Assembly (NCBI GenBank): GCA_937958685.1
Contig: CALGNF010000030.1
Location: 1 to 8,395, forward strand
Length of the DNA stretch: 8,395 bases
Direction of reading: 5' to 3'
DNA from: an uncultured Caryophanales bacterium
GTDB lineage: Bacteria; Bacillota_I; Bacilli_A; Izemoplasmatales; Hujiaoplasmataceae
Shown here: piece after piece, positions 1 through 7,869 of the stretch
How the letters are laid out: each line of letters opens with the position of its first letter
How positions within the stretch are numbered: the first letter of the stretch is position 1
Position numbers and translations under genes: made by a program
The notes under the pieces: model-generated
The model's database searches: none
What the model was told of the DNA's origin: nothing
The model's input: the letters and a program-made list of their open reading frames with translations, nothing else

Positions 1-45
1 GATCGTATTCGGTGACTGGAGTTCAGACGTGTGCTCTTCCGATCT
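1..45 (-). other. Illumina TruSeq index-side adapter (artefact)
   Basis: Read on the minus strand, this stretch starts with AGATCGGAAGAGC, the universal start of the TruSeq adapter. It continues through the rest of the index-side adapter, the 8-base index CGAATACG (positions 4-11) and ATC. It is not genomic. The bases at 46-52 (CCGATCT on the plus strand) repeat the adapter's inner end but are probably genuine, because they continue the Sel1 repeat as Lys-Ile-Gly. Open frames running into this stretch on the plus strand (MTGVQTC..., MCSSDL...) are translated adapter. Confidence 0.98.
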
Positions 46-500
46 CCGATCTTATACATGGCGAAGGCGTTGTCGCGCTTGGCAAGATCGACGTAGTACT
101 CCAGCGCCTTTGCGGGACTTTTGTCGACGACGATGCCGCGCTCGTGGAACTCGGCGAGTTTCAGGGCGGCTTCCTGACTGCCCTGATGGTTCGCAGCCAC
201 ATAGTATTCATAGGCTTGCTTGAGGTTTTGGTTGACGCCTTTGCCTTCTTCATGGCAGCGGGCCAGCATTGCGATGGCTCCGGGATGGAGTTCGATGGCG
301 GCTCTGGAAAACAGCGAAAAGGCCTCGGCTTCGTCCTTGGCGACGCCGCGGCCAAAAAAGAGGTGCAGACCCAGATAATACATTGCTTCCTTGTCGTTCT
401 TCCGGGCCAGTTTTCTGAACATCGGGAATGCGTCCTTGTAATGCCGGAGTTCGTATTCCTTGATTGCCGCCTGCAGCGATATTGCTTCCGCCATGCTCAT
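46..500 (-). CDS. Sel1-like repeat protein, C-terminus missing
   Basis: The frame stays open from the start codon to the contig edge and is cut by the adapter, so it has no stop here. Numbered from the ATG at 494, about 150 residues are visible. An N-terminal helix pair (about 1-36) is followed by tandem 36-residue units starting at A37, A73, A109 and A145. Each unit carries the Sel1 pattern of a small residue, a Leu/Gly helix, a G-x-G-V type turn (FGRGV, EEGKGV, ERGIVV) and an Ala/Tyr-rich second helix (AYEYYVAA, ALEYYVDLA). Sel1 repeats are alpha-alpha solenoids that act as protein-binding scaffolds; the partner here is unknown. No signal peptide is visible in the N-terminus, so it is probably cytoplasmic. 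ATG codons at 500 and 494 are in frame. AAAGG at 505-509 lies 4 bases before the first and 10 before the second, so the start is uncertain by two residues. The gene follows GH20 after 22 bases but probably has its own promoter. Confidence 0.85.
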
Positions 501-516
501 CCCGCCTTTGGTAAAG

Positions 517-545
517 ATTATATCATATGGAGTGGAAATTGTCCA
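517..545 (-). promoter_or_regulatory. Predicted sigma-70/SigA promoter of the Sel1 gene
   Basis: On the minus strand there is a -35 box TGGACA (545-540, five of six consensus), a 17-base spacer, and a perfect -10 box TATAAT (522-517). The -10 is preceded by TGA (525-523), which gives an extended -10 TGn motif; those three bases are also the stop codon of the GH20 gene. The expected start site is near 509-510, leaving a leader of about 10-16 bases that begins with the AAAGG Shine-Dalgarno sequence. This is a sequence-match prediction; I know of no expression evidence. Confidence 0.65.
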
Positions 546-2313
546 AAAACGCCAGCAATATTTCCAGTGTTTTGTAGCTCTCGTCAAGGCCGGCGGCCCG
601 GTTGCGCCTCAGCCATAACTGGCGGTAGTTGCCGCTGATCGCCTGTAACGTCTCTTTGGCCTCGGCCACGGCCTTGCGGTCGCCGTTTGCGACCTGGTTC
701 AGCAGCACCCCGGCTTTCACGAGCAACAGCGCCTGCGTGATCTCACGGGCGATCAAATCTGATTTTCCTCCCAACAAGTGTAAATTTCTTCCCACCAGCG
801 CCAAGATCCGTCTTGCGGCATCATCGCCGAGCGGCATTTGGGAGAGGGCGTTGATCCAGATGGCGTGTTTGAATGCCAGCGGCCGGTTTCCCGACTTGTC
901 GACATACATCCAGCTGGCGAAGGTCACGGTGCGGTTATGCAGGTAGCGTGGTTCCAGATCAGCATAGCCGGCGCTGTCGATGATGATCTCGGCGTAGCGC
1001 TCCTGCCCGAAGAGATGCCTGTCCGTCCACGCGGCGACATCGTCGAGGTTTGCCGCGCCCGACCAGCACATGTTCGCAAAATAGACGAGTGCGGGATAGG
1101 AGATCACGAGTGGTTGCGGATGGGAAAAATCACCCCAATCCGTCAGCAACATTCCCAGGGCCTGGGTATCGAAGGCCGTCCTCAGCGCATTGTCGATGGA
1201 AGCTTTCATATCCTTGAAGCGCGAGGTGAAACTGTTCCAAGACGAGGTTCCGGGCGCGAGGATCAGCTTCCGTCTCCCGGCGACAGCTTTGGCCAGACGG
1301 GAAAAATCATAATCGCGATCATAGCCCCAATCGACGATGATCGTCGACGGCGGCAGCTCGCCGATGACTTCGGGATGGGTGCGGAGCACATCGCCCCATA
1401 AAAGCGGTCTGATGCCTCTTTCAACCAGAAATTCGAGCAATGGTCCGACATGGCGGAGATAGATGTTGCCGCGGCCTTCGCTTGCGCAGGCGGCCTTGCT
1501 CTTTCCCTGGCCGAGTTCGAAGGGTTCGTCTCCATTAACGTGGAAATAAGGACTCCGCGATACTTCGAGAAAATCAGCGATGATCTGTTTCGCCAGCTCT
1601 TGGCTTTCCGCTTGCAGAGGATCGAGGGTCGAAGGGGGAAAAGGATATCCTTCGAGCGAAAACCCGGAAGGCGATTCGGCGAGGTGGCTGTATTTGGGAA
1701 GCGCCAGCCATTTGGTCATGTGGCCGAAGGTGTTGATGTTGGGAACCAGATCGATTCCCCGGATCCGGGCATATGCCTGCAAATCTTCGAATTCCGCCAT
1801 TGACAGCGCCTCGTCATAGGGCAAATCGGGAAACGACGGCAGTCTTTGGGAAAAGCCCTCGCCATAGAGCTCCAGATGATTGAGCTTGAGAAGCATCATC
1901 GCGTCGATGATCTCCCTCAGGCTCGCCATGGTCGGCAGTTTGTCGCGGCTGATGTCCAGCAGATAGCCGCGCAGGGAAAGCCGGGGCTGGCCGGTCATCT
2001 GGCTGTAGTTGAGATTGTCCTCGCGGATGAATGCCAGCAAAGATGATAGCGCCCATACGGCGCCTTGATAATCGGCATATGCAATGGTGATGCCGGTCTC
2101 GGCAATCGCGAGCCGGTAGCCTTCGGCGGGAAGCCGGCCATCCGGAAGAAAGAGCAGATCGGCCGCTGCCTTTGGTGATGCCATCCATGTCAGGTGCTGA
2201 TCCAGTACCCCTGTCAGTTCGTTCAGCTCAGCGGGAAGATGGATGGCCAGTTTGGCAGGCAGGTGATAACGGCCGCTCCCCTTGTCGTTGATCGGGTTGT
2301 CTGGTTTCATCAT
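523..2313 (-). CDS. GH20-type beta-N-acetylhexosaminidase
   Basis: This is a complete 596-residue protein that probably removes terminal beta-linked GlcNAc or GalNAc from glycans or muropeptide fragments. Residues about 15-110 resemble the GH20b N-terminal domain (EGYRLAIAETGITIAYAD followed by QGAVWALSSLLAFI). The catalytic barrel starts at RGYLLDISRDKLPT (115-128). The acid pair is D262-E263 in HVNGDEPFELGQGKS. Other GH20 signatures are LLWGDVL (304-310), APGTSSWNSF (353-362) and TDWGDFSHPQP (391-401), with Trp residues likely to line the substrate pocket. The last ~120 residues look helical. GH20 enzymes use the substrate acetamido group as nucleophile, with Asp orienting it and Glu as acid/base. 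No signal peptide is visible, so a cytoplasmic role in recycling or degrading imported sugars is inferred. The start overlaps the addA stop (ATGA, 2310-2313). GGAGG at 2317-2321 is 3 bases from this ATG and 6 from the next ATG at 2310, which may be the real start. The exact substrate is unknown. Confidence 0.85.
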   Translation of the reverse strand: MMKPDNPINDKGSGRYHLPAKLAIHLPAELNELTGVLDQHLTWMASPKAAADLLFLPDGRLPAEGYRLAIAETGITIAYADYQGAVWALSSLLAFIREDNLNYSQMTGQPRLSLRGYLLDISRDKLPTMASLREIIDAMMLLKLNHLELYGEGFSQRLPSFPDLPYDEALSMAEFEDLQAYARIRGIDLVPNINTFGHMTKWLALPKYSHLAESPSGFSLEGYPFPPSTLDPLQAESQELAKQIIADFLEVSRSPYFHVNGDEPFELGQGKSKAACASEGRGNIYLRHVGPLLEFLVERGIRPLLWGDVLRTHPEVIGELPPSTIIVDWGYDRDYDFSRLAKAVAGRRKLILAPGTSSWNSFTSRFKDMKASIDNALRTAFDTQALGMLLTDWGDFSHPQPLVISYPALVYFANMCWSGAANLDDVAAWTDRHLFGQERYAEIIIDSAGYADLEPRYLHNRTVTFASWMYVDKSGNRPLAFKHAIWINALSQMPLGDDAARRILALVGRNLHLLGGKSDLIAREITQALLLVKAGVLLNQVANGDRKAVAEAKETLQAISGNYRQLWLRRNRAAGLDESYKTLEILLAFLDNFHSI

Positions 2314-5300
2314 GGGCCTCCGATCGGAACCAGCAGGTTGTCAAGCAGCGAATACAGATAGGTCCGCGTAGGTTTTCCCGTGACTTTCTCGACATAGGCT
2401 CGATAACCGGTCAGTTGGGATACGTATGCCTCGTCGGACAGCTCTTTGAGTTTATAGTCGATGATGAGACACTCGGCGGGTCTTTCGATGAGCAGATCGA
2501 TCACGCCGCGGCGAACGCCGCCCGCCTCGGCATGCACGAACGGCAATTCCTGATGGATGCTTGCCTGCCCCAGATCGGAAAACAACGGCTGGGCGAGCAA
2601 AGCCTCCAGATAGCGCCGATATTCCCGTGGCACTGCCGATAGCGAACGGACGGTATCCTGAAAGTCGAACCGCTCGAGAAGTTCATGAAGCCTGGTGCCG
2701 AATCTGATCGCTTCCAGCTCGGCCTGCGTCCGGCATCCTCCCCCTTCCTTGGCATAACCCTGGGGTGCCGGCGGTTCAGCGGGAAAATCGAAGGTTGAAT
2801 ATCGCCGCTCTTGTGTTGATGGCACCAGTTCCGTATCCGTTCGATAAGCCGGAGAGAATCCGGCTGATGGTGCCGGCCTCCCCCAGGCTTGGACAAACTC
2901 CAGGTGGGGAAAGAGCTGGGCAAAGCAGTTCAGACGTTTGCGGATCCTGCGGTCAACAACACCTCTGGCGTCATGGATGGTCCTGGCGGGAAGCAGATAC
3001 TTGTCCTCGATGATCATGATCTGCTTTTCCTTGGCCCTAGTCAGGGCCACATACAGAAGCCGGATCCGCTCCGAGACATATTCCTGATAGTTCTCAGCGT
3101 TTGCGAGAAGATGGATGAATGTCGGCTTGAAGCCGTTTGAGAAAGCCTTGGTGTGGAGACCGTAGGCCTTCGTGAACCCGAAATGGCTCTTGTTTTCGGT
3201 ATAGTTGAATTTTTTGTGGAGCCCCGGGTAATAGCAGATCGCAAATTCCAGCCCCTTGGCCTTGTGCATCGTGAGCAGTTTGACCGCATTCTCGTCCGCG
3301 GCCACGGCTTTCGCAAAATCGAAGTCGAGGTCGGGTGTCGCATAGACATGGTCCAAATACCCAAAGAGGTCAGCAAGCGTCATTCCCGGAATCCCTTGAA
3401 GCGTCTCATGCAGAAAATCAAGACGCGCTTCCCGCAATCCGGGATCATCCAGGCGAAAGAGGTGGGCATAAACCTTGGTCGTGGCATAGATCCCCTGCAA
3501 CAAGGCGGGTATCGCCAGTTGCCGGCTGGCTTCCAAGCACGTCCGCAGATCCGTGACAACGGGAGTGAATTCAGGGCGGGAGGCGACGATCCCGAGCAAA
3601 TCCCCGACGGTGAAGTCGACTTCCGTGTACAATCTCACGATGGCCTCGTCGGGAATGCGGTAGACGAATGACCGGCACAAACCATAAAAAGCCTGTTTGA
3701 AGCGGCTTTGGAATAGGTCCCCATCCGTTAGGGAAACGAGACAAGTCACGAACAGATTGATGAAGACAATCTCGGTCCCTTCTGCAAAGGCCTCGTCCGC
3801 ATAGGCGTGGACGGGGATCCCCAAGGCGACGAGGTGTTCCTGGATGAGGTGAAAATCGGTTTTTCTGTCGATGATGATTGCAAAATCGCGGCAGTCGCAC
3901 GGTCGCATGCTTTTTTTGGAGAAGTCATAGACCGGCAGGCCAGAGGCCAGTTTGTCGGCGATGTCTTTGGCGATGATCGTCGCTTCGACCTCCATGCGCG
4001 AGCGGTTGTCCGCCCGCATCTCCTCAATGTCATAATGATAGGTAAGGATTGTTGGCTCATAGGAAACGCCGGGAGTCCGGTTGGCGGCATACGCCTGTTG
4101 GCCAAAGCGGAGGCTCTGGCCGTCGTGATAGTCGATGCCGCCGATGGCGGTATCCATGATGTTCATGAAGATGGCGTTGGTTGCCGCCAGCACTTCCTGG
4201 CGGGAGCGGAAGTTGTCGACGAGCTCGATGAGGGTTCCGGTTCCTTCGGTTTTGAGTTCTTGATAGCGCCGTTGAAAATTACGGGGATTGGCGTTGCGGA
4301 AACCGTAGATCGCCTGTTTGATGTCGCCGACAACGAAGAGATTGTCGCTTGTGATCAGGTCCAAAAGCCGATCTTGAAGGTCGTTGGTGTCCTGATACTC
4401 GTCGACCATCACTTCCTGGATCCCTTCCGCATAGGTCTTCCGCACTTCCGGGTGGTGTTCGAACAACTTGATCGTCAAAGCCATGATGTCCGCAAAATGA
4501 TAGAGGTTTTCCGAGGCCAGCTGATGCTCGAGGCGTTCAGAGAATTGCCGTGTCAGCGAAACAACGGCCATGACCGATGATTGGGTTTCCAGGTAATCCG
4601 CGACAAGCTCCTGCTCGTTGCTCACCAGCAGTCTGGCCAGCCTGTCGGCGAGGTGATTGATTTTGTCTTTCAAGGGGGAGAAATCAAGTCGCAATTGTGC
4701 CAGTGTCTCGGCGTCGAGTTGCTTGGAGACCCTTGGCAGCTGTGGGTGCTCAAGCCTGGCGAACGCCCGCAGACGCTCAGTTAGCCCAGTGGCGGCAAAC
4801 AGCGGCCGATAAGCGTTCTGGACCGCTTCCGCAAAGGCGGCGACCTTCTCGACATAAAAACCAAGATGGCTGCGGACGAAAATCTCGAAGTCCGCCTTGA
4901 TGATGTCCAGCTCTTCCTCGATCAGTTGTTGGAAAGCCTCCATGTAGCCCGCAAGCGCCGCGGGGCTGAAATGGTTGTCGGCATATTCCGCAAAGTATCT
5001 TTCCTGGTCCGGCATCATCGCGATGCCGGCGTGCAGCGTCCGGACCGCCTCGTATACAAGCGCATCGGAGCGGTCGAACAGGCGGGCGACCAAGGCCAAA
5101 AAATCCGGATCCTGCCTGCGGTAGGCTTCCTTGATCGTCGCTTCCAAAGCGACGGCTTTTGCCCGGGCAAGCCTGATCGGATCGGCGATGCCGACGGACT
5201 CGGGAATACCAAGCAGGTAGTGATGCTCCCTGATGATCCGAAGGCACAAGGCGTCGAAGGTCGTGATCCGGGCGTCGTCGAGGTTGTCCAGTTGCGGCCT

Positions 5301-5537
5301 CAAGTGCGGTTCATGGCGGAGTTTCGTCCTGATCCGCTGCTTGAGTTCCTCGGCTGCGAGATTGGTGAAAGTGATGATCACCAGGTTGGCCAGTGAAACC
5401 CCGTCCTTGAGTTTGCGGATGACGCGGTCGGTCAAAACGGCGGTTTTGCCGGACCCGGCGCCGGCGCTGATCAGGAGTCTGCCGCCCTCATGGTCGATCG
5501 CGGCCTGTTGGCTGGGGGTCCGTTTTGTGTCACTCAT
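2310..5537 (-). CDS. addA: AddA: ATP-dependent helicase/nuclease subunit A
   Basis: This is the motor subunit of AddAB, which unwinds and resects double-strand DNA ends for RecA-dependent repair. From the ATG at 5537 it has 1075 residues, somewhat shorter than the roughly 1200 usual in Bacillota. All UvrD-like superfamily 1 motifs are visible: Q-motif region TPSQQAAI, Walker A AGAGSGKT (25-32), motif Ia TFTNLAAEELKQR (56-68), Walker B MVDEYQDTN (377-385), motif III VVGDIKQAIYGFR (402-414), motif IV DNFRSR (441-446), motif V LLTMHKAKGLEF (754-765) and motif VI LYVALTRAKEK (828-838). The C-terminus is a RecB-family PD-(D/E)XK nuclease: H951 (TRLHELLE), D1014 (GVIDLLI) and D1027-Y-K1029 (LIIDYK), followed by QLTGYRAYVEK. 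All expected catalytic residues appear intact. The gene overlaps addB by 8 bases. A GTG at 5546 is an alternative start adding Met-Lys-Ala; GAGG lies 3 bases before the GTG and 12 before the ATG, so spacing does not decide it. I prefer the ATG because MSDTKRTPSQQ matches a typical AddA beginning. Confidence 0.95.
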   Translation of the reverse strand: MSDTKRTPSQQAAIDHEGGRLLISAGAGSGKTAVLTDRVIRKLKDGVSLANLVIITFTNLAAEELKQRIRTKLRHEPHLRPQLDNLDDARITTFDALCLRIIREHHYLLGIPESVGIADPIRLARAKAVALEATIKEAYRRQDPDFLALVARLFDRSDALVYEAVRTLHAGIAMMPDQERYFAEYADNHFSPAALAGYMEAFQQLIEEELDIIKADFEIFVRSHLGFYVEKVAAFAEAVQNAYRPLFAATGLTERLRAFARLEHPQLPRVSKQLDAETLAQLRLDFSPLKDKINHLADRLARLLVSNEQELVADYLETQSSVMAVVSLTRQFSERLEHQLASENLYHFADIMALTIKLFEHHPEVRKTYAEGIQEVMVDEYQDTNDLQDRLLDLITSDNLFVVGDIKQAIYGFRNANPRNFQRRYQELKTEGTGTLIELVDNFRSRQEVLAATNAIFMNIMDTAIGGIDYHDGQSLRFGQQAYAANRTPGVSYEPTILTYHYDIEEMRADNRSRMEVEATIIAKDIADKLASGLPVYDFSKKSMRPCDCRDFAIIIDRKTDFHLIQEHLVALGIPVHAYADEAFAEGTEIVFINLFVTCLVSLTDGDLFQSRFKQAFYGLCRSFVYRIPDEAIVRLYTEVDFTVGDLLGIVASRPEFTPVVTDLRTCLEASRQLAIPALLQGIYATTKVYAHLFRLDDPGLREARLDFLHETLQGIPGMTLADLFGYLDHVYATPDLDFDFAKAVAADENAVKLLTMHKAKGLEFAICYYPGLHKKFNYTENKSHFGFTKAYGLHTKAFSNGFKPTFIHLLANAENYQEYVSERIRLLYVALTRAKEKQIMIIEDKYLLPARTIHDARGVVDRRIRKRLNCFAQLFPHLEFVQAWGRPAPSAGFSPAYRTDTELVPSTQERRYSTFDFPAEPPAPQGYAKEGGGCRTQAELEAIRFGTRLHELLERFDFQDTVRSLSAVPREYRRYLEALLAQPLFSDLGQASIHQELPFVHAEAGGVRRGVIDLLIERPAECLIIDYKLKELSDEAYVSQLTGYRAYVEKVTGKPTRTYLYSLLDNLLVPIGGP
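2317..2321 (-). promoter_or_regulatory. Shine-Dalgarno site of the GH20 gene
   Basis: A strong GGAGG lies inside the last codons of addA. Its spacing is 3 bases to the ATG at 2313 and 6 bases to the ATG at 2310. With the addA stop TGA at 2312-2310, it suggests that ribosomes finishing addA start directly on the GH20 gene (translational coupling). Confidence 0.7.
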
Positions 5538-7869
5538 CGCTTTCACCCGCCTCGCTCATGTCTTCGGCCTCTTCGCTTCCGGCCGGAAGATTGCAGATGG
5601 ATCGGTGGTGGCAGTATTCGCAACTCCTGGAGTCGCGGGCGTTCGGCAGCGGCGGCAGCGGCTTGATGCGGTAATCGCCGGCGGCGATGCGGCTGATGGC
5701 CTCGCCGATCAACGCCTCCATCCGGGTAATGATCTGCGCAAAGGTCGCCGCTGGTATGACCTGGTTGGTCTTCGCCGGGGTCCCATCGTTTTTGAGACGG
5801 ACGCCGCGAAGCCACTGCTCGCCAAAACGGCGGATCAGCTTGGCGTCATTCAGGGTTCGGCCGTCGAAGGCCAGCAGCCTAAGCAGCGGATCTTCGCTTG
5901 CCTCGGCGTTGTAACGTCCTGGGTTGGCTTTCTGGTAATAGAACCCGAAAGGCAGCATCGCTTGTGTGAGCGGCGATTGGGCCAAAAGGTGAAGATAGAA
6001 TGGCAGCTGGATGTCGACGCCGGCTGCGAATTCGGCATCGCTGAAGCGCTTGTTGCCGGTCTTGTAGTCGACGACCGCATAATAGGTTGTCTCTTGTTCG
6101 CGATAGGTCAGGATGCGGTCGATCTTGCCCAAAACGACGAAACGGGGATCGGCGGGATGAGTATAGGAATGTTGCCATTCATGGGCGAACTCCGCAAACG
6201 CGGTGGTTCGTGCAAACTCGCGCAGATAGGGAAAGATTTTCTGCAGCTGGTCTTGGAAGATTGCATGATAGGCTTCCTGCTTATGGCTCTCCTCAGGCGG
6301 AAATTCGGTTTTGGCTTGGGCGAAAATCGGTGTGATGTCGTCGCTATCGGCAGTGAAGATCGCTTCCATCACCCCGTGGGAGAGGTTGCCGAAATAGATC
6401 GCCAGTGACGTTTCCTTGGGCGAGATCCGCAGGAGGGAGTCGACCAAATAATGGAAGGGGCACTCTTCGTAGAGTTTGAGGCTGGTCGCCGAGAGATTCA
6501 CGCGCTTGTCGAGCAGCTTGTCAGCCGTTTCACGCCTCAAACCGGAAAACTGGAAGTCATAGCGTTCCAATTGTCCCTGGTAGTTTTGATGATATGTCGC
6601 GTAGCCTTCCGGGATAATGCCGAACGTGTCTTTCTGGAAACGCATTTTGGCATATCTTAGTAGATCAAGCTCTCGAGAATAGGTATAGTCTGAGGGGCGT
6701 CTGTCGTAGGGACGGTCAATGACCTCCCGCTGAAGCGCAAGTTCGGCGGGTTGCGTTTCCCTTCCGGCTTCCCGGAGCGAATAGGCGATCGTCAGGTTGC
6801 CGGTGGCCGCCAGGCGGCGGCGGATCTCCTTCCGGATGCGCAAATGCCTCGCGACCATGGTTTCCATGCCCAGGGCTTCACGGTCGCTTTCCGCAAGATA
6901 AGCGGCCGCGACCGGTGCCCCCGGGAACGGTTCGGTGGCATTTAGCAACAGGTAATGTTTCGCGGGATCGGGCTCATGCTCGCCGAGCGAGACGGCGCGG
7001 ATGCACTCTCTCCCCCCCAATGGGGGAATCGTGGCGGTGGCGATCTCGCGGGCAAGCAGGTCGAGATGCTCACGCAAGCGGTCGATCCCGTATTTGTTGA
7101 TGATCGCGACCAGGTGTTTCCTGATGCTGTTTTCCCAAGGATTCTCCGGCAACGGTTCGAGGAGTTGCGCCGCAACTTCGAGACCGCCCATCCTGGCTGT
7201 CCGTAAAAGTTCGATCGCCAGCGGTTGCTGGTCAAGCCGCAAGTGCCGGCTGCTCGCGAAGGGCACGCCGGATGCCTGGAAGCGCTTGGCGAGCTGGTAC
7301 TCGTCGCTTGCTGTCGTGTTGAGAATGATCAGCTCGCGAGGCAGAAGCCCGGTTCGCAACAGGGAGATCGCCCAGTCATAGGCGAAATCGCATGCCGCGA
7401 GCGAATCGGAACAGGCAATACGTTCGCTCGTCTCACCAACCGGATCATTAAGCCATATCGTCTCCGCCTGAATTCCTGATGGCAGGACGGCCTCGCTGTT
7501 GATGAGATACAAAGTCTTTGTCCCAAAAACATCCCATAACGAAAAATCGGCCTTTTTGGCCGCAAGCAATTGCGTTTTCAACGCGTAGGCTGCTTTGGTC
7601 TTCGCCGAATGGCTGCTGTTTTCCGCAGTAACATAAGGCAATGCCGCAAGCAGTTTCAAACCGATTTCCAGCCCGCAGGCAGCTTTTTCCTTCAAAAACA
7701 AAAGCAGATCGTCCGCGTAATGCGGTCCGAGGTATCCCAAATTCCGGAGCCGGAACGGAACCAGTCGGTTGTGGCTTGCATAGAGGTCGAGAATCAGTTT
7801 CTGATCCGTCGCGGAGGCGAGGACCAGAGACCCCGCGGGTAGGCGCATCAGTTTGTCCCAAACAGCCAT
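5530..7869 (-). CDS. addB: AddB-type nuclease subunit, short form
   Basis: This is the partner of AddA in the AddAB end-resection complex; it cuts one strand and, in studied homologues, scans for Chi. Numbered from the ATG at 7869 it has 779 residues, against about 1150 in B. subtilis. The N-terminal half resembles the inactive helicase-like part of AddB, but I see no Walker A motif. The C-terminal PD-(D/E)XK nuclease is clear: H498 (LSHGVME), D584 (GKIDRIL), D601-Y-K603 (VVDYKTG) and QLPFYLHLL (621-629). It is framed by four cysteines, C470 (YEECPFHY) and C750, C753, C759 (CEYCHHRSIC), the pattern that holds the AddB iron-sulfur cluster. The tail is very acidic (EEAEDMSEAGESDE) and overlaps the addA start. 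The frame stays open up to an ATG at 7980 (816 residues). I prefer 7869 because family-like sequence begins there (MAVWDKLMRLPAGS) and because the 7980 start leaves only about 40 bases after the upstream terminator for a promoter. The start is moderately certain; identity is strong. Confidence 0.88.
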   Translation of the reverse strand: MAVWDKLMRLPAGSLVLASATDQKLILDLYASHNRLVPFRLRNLGYLGPHYADDLLLFLKEKAACGLEIGLKLLAALPYVTAENSSHSAKTKAAYALKTQLLAAKKADFSLWDVFGTKTLYLINSEAVLPSGIQAETIWLNDPVGETSERIACSDSLAACDFAYDWAISLLRTGLLPRELIILNTTASDEYQLAKRFQASGVPFASSRHLRLDQQPLAIELLRTARMGGLEVAAQLLEPLPENPWENSIRKHLVAIINKYGIDRLREHLDLLAREIATATIPPLGGRECIRAVSLGEHEPDPAKHYLLLNATEPFPGAPVAAAYLAESDREALGMETMVARHLRIRKEIRRRLAATGNLTIAYSLREAGRETQPAELALQREVIDRPYDRRPSDYTYSRELDLLRYAKMRFQKDTFGIIPEGYATYHQNYQGQLERYDFQFSGLRRETADKLLDKRVNLSATSLKLYEECPFHYLVDSLLRISPKETSLAIYFGNLSHGVMEAIFTADSDDITPIFAQAKTEFPPEESHKQEAYHAIFQDQLQKIFPYLREFARTTAFAEFAHEWQHSYTHPADPRFVVLGKIDRILTYREQETTYYAVVDYKTGNKRFSDAEFAAGVDIQLPFYLHLLAQSPLTQAMLPFGFYYQKANPGRYNAEASEDPLLRLLAFDGRTLNDAKLIRRFGEQWLRGVRLKNDGTPAKTNQVIPAATFAQIITRMEALIGEAISRIAAGDYRIKPLPPLPNARDSRSCEYCHHRSICNLPAGSEEAEDMSEAGESDE

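Noticed and set aside
46..52. CCGATCT next to the left adapter as a second adapter fragment
   Set aside because: On the minus strand these bases give Lys-Ile-Gly after Ala-Met-Tyr, which fits the start of the fourth 36-residue Sel1 unit. They are more likely genuine, although the overlap with adapter sequence leaves some doubt.
12..638. Plus-strand 208-codon frame starting MTGVQTCALPIS
   Set aside because: Its first residues are translated adapter, and the rest runs antisense to the Sel1-repeat and GH20 genes with no family resemblance.
2572..2581. Adapter-like bases (AGATCGGAA) inside addA, a possible chimeric join
   Set aside because: The match is only about 9-10 bases and stops there. 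The addA frame reads through it smoothly (LFSDLGQ) into the nuclease domain, so it is coincidence.
3807..4580. Plus-strand 257-codon frame
   Set aside because: It lies fully antisense to the addA motor region, including Walker B and motifs III-IV. The composition is that of a shadow frame and no motif is visible.
5233..6408. Plus-strand 391-codon frame
   Set aside because: It is antisense to the addA start and the addB nuclease domain, whose motifs are conserved and intact. Long antisense frames are common in moderately GC-rich genes, and no recognisable domain is seen.
2310..7869. addAB read as a new anti-phage helicase-nuclease system
   Set aside because: All motifs and the gene order fit the housekeeping AddAB repair enzyme. 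No companion defence gene is present, and GH20 and Sel1 proteins are not evidence enough for a defence island.
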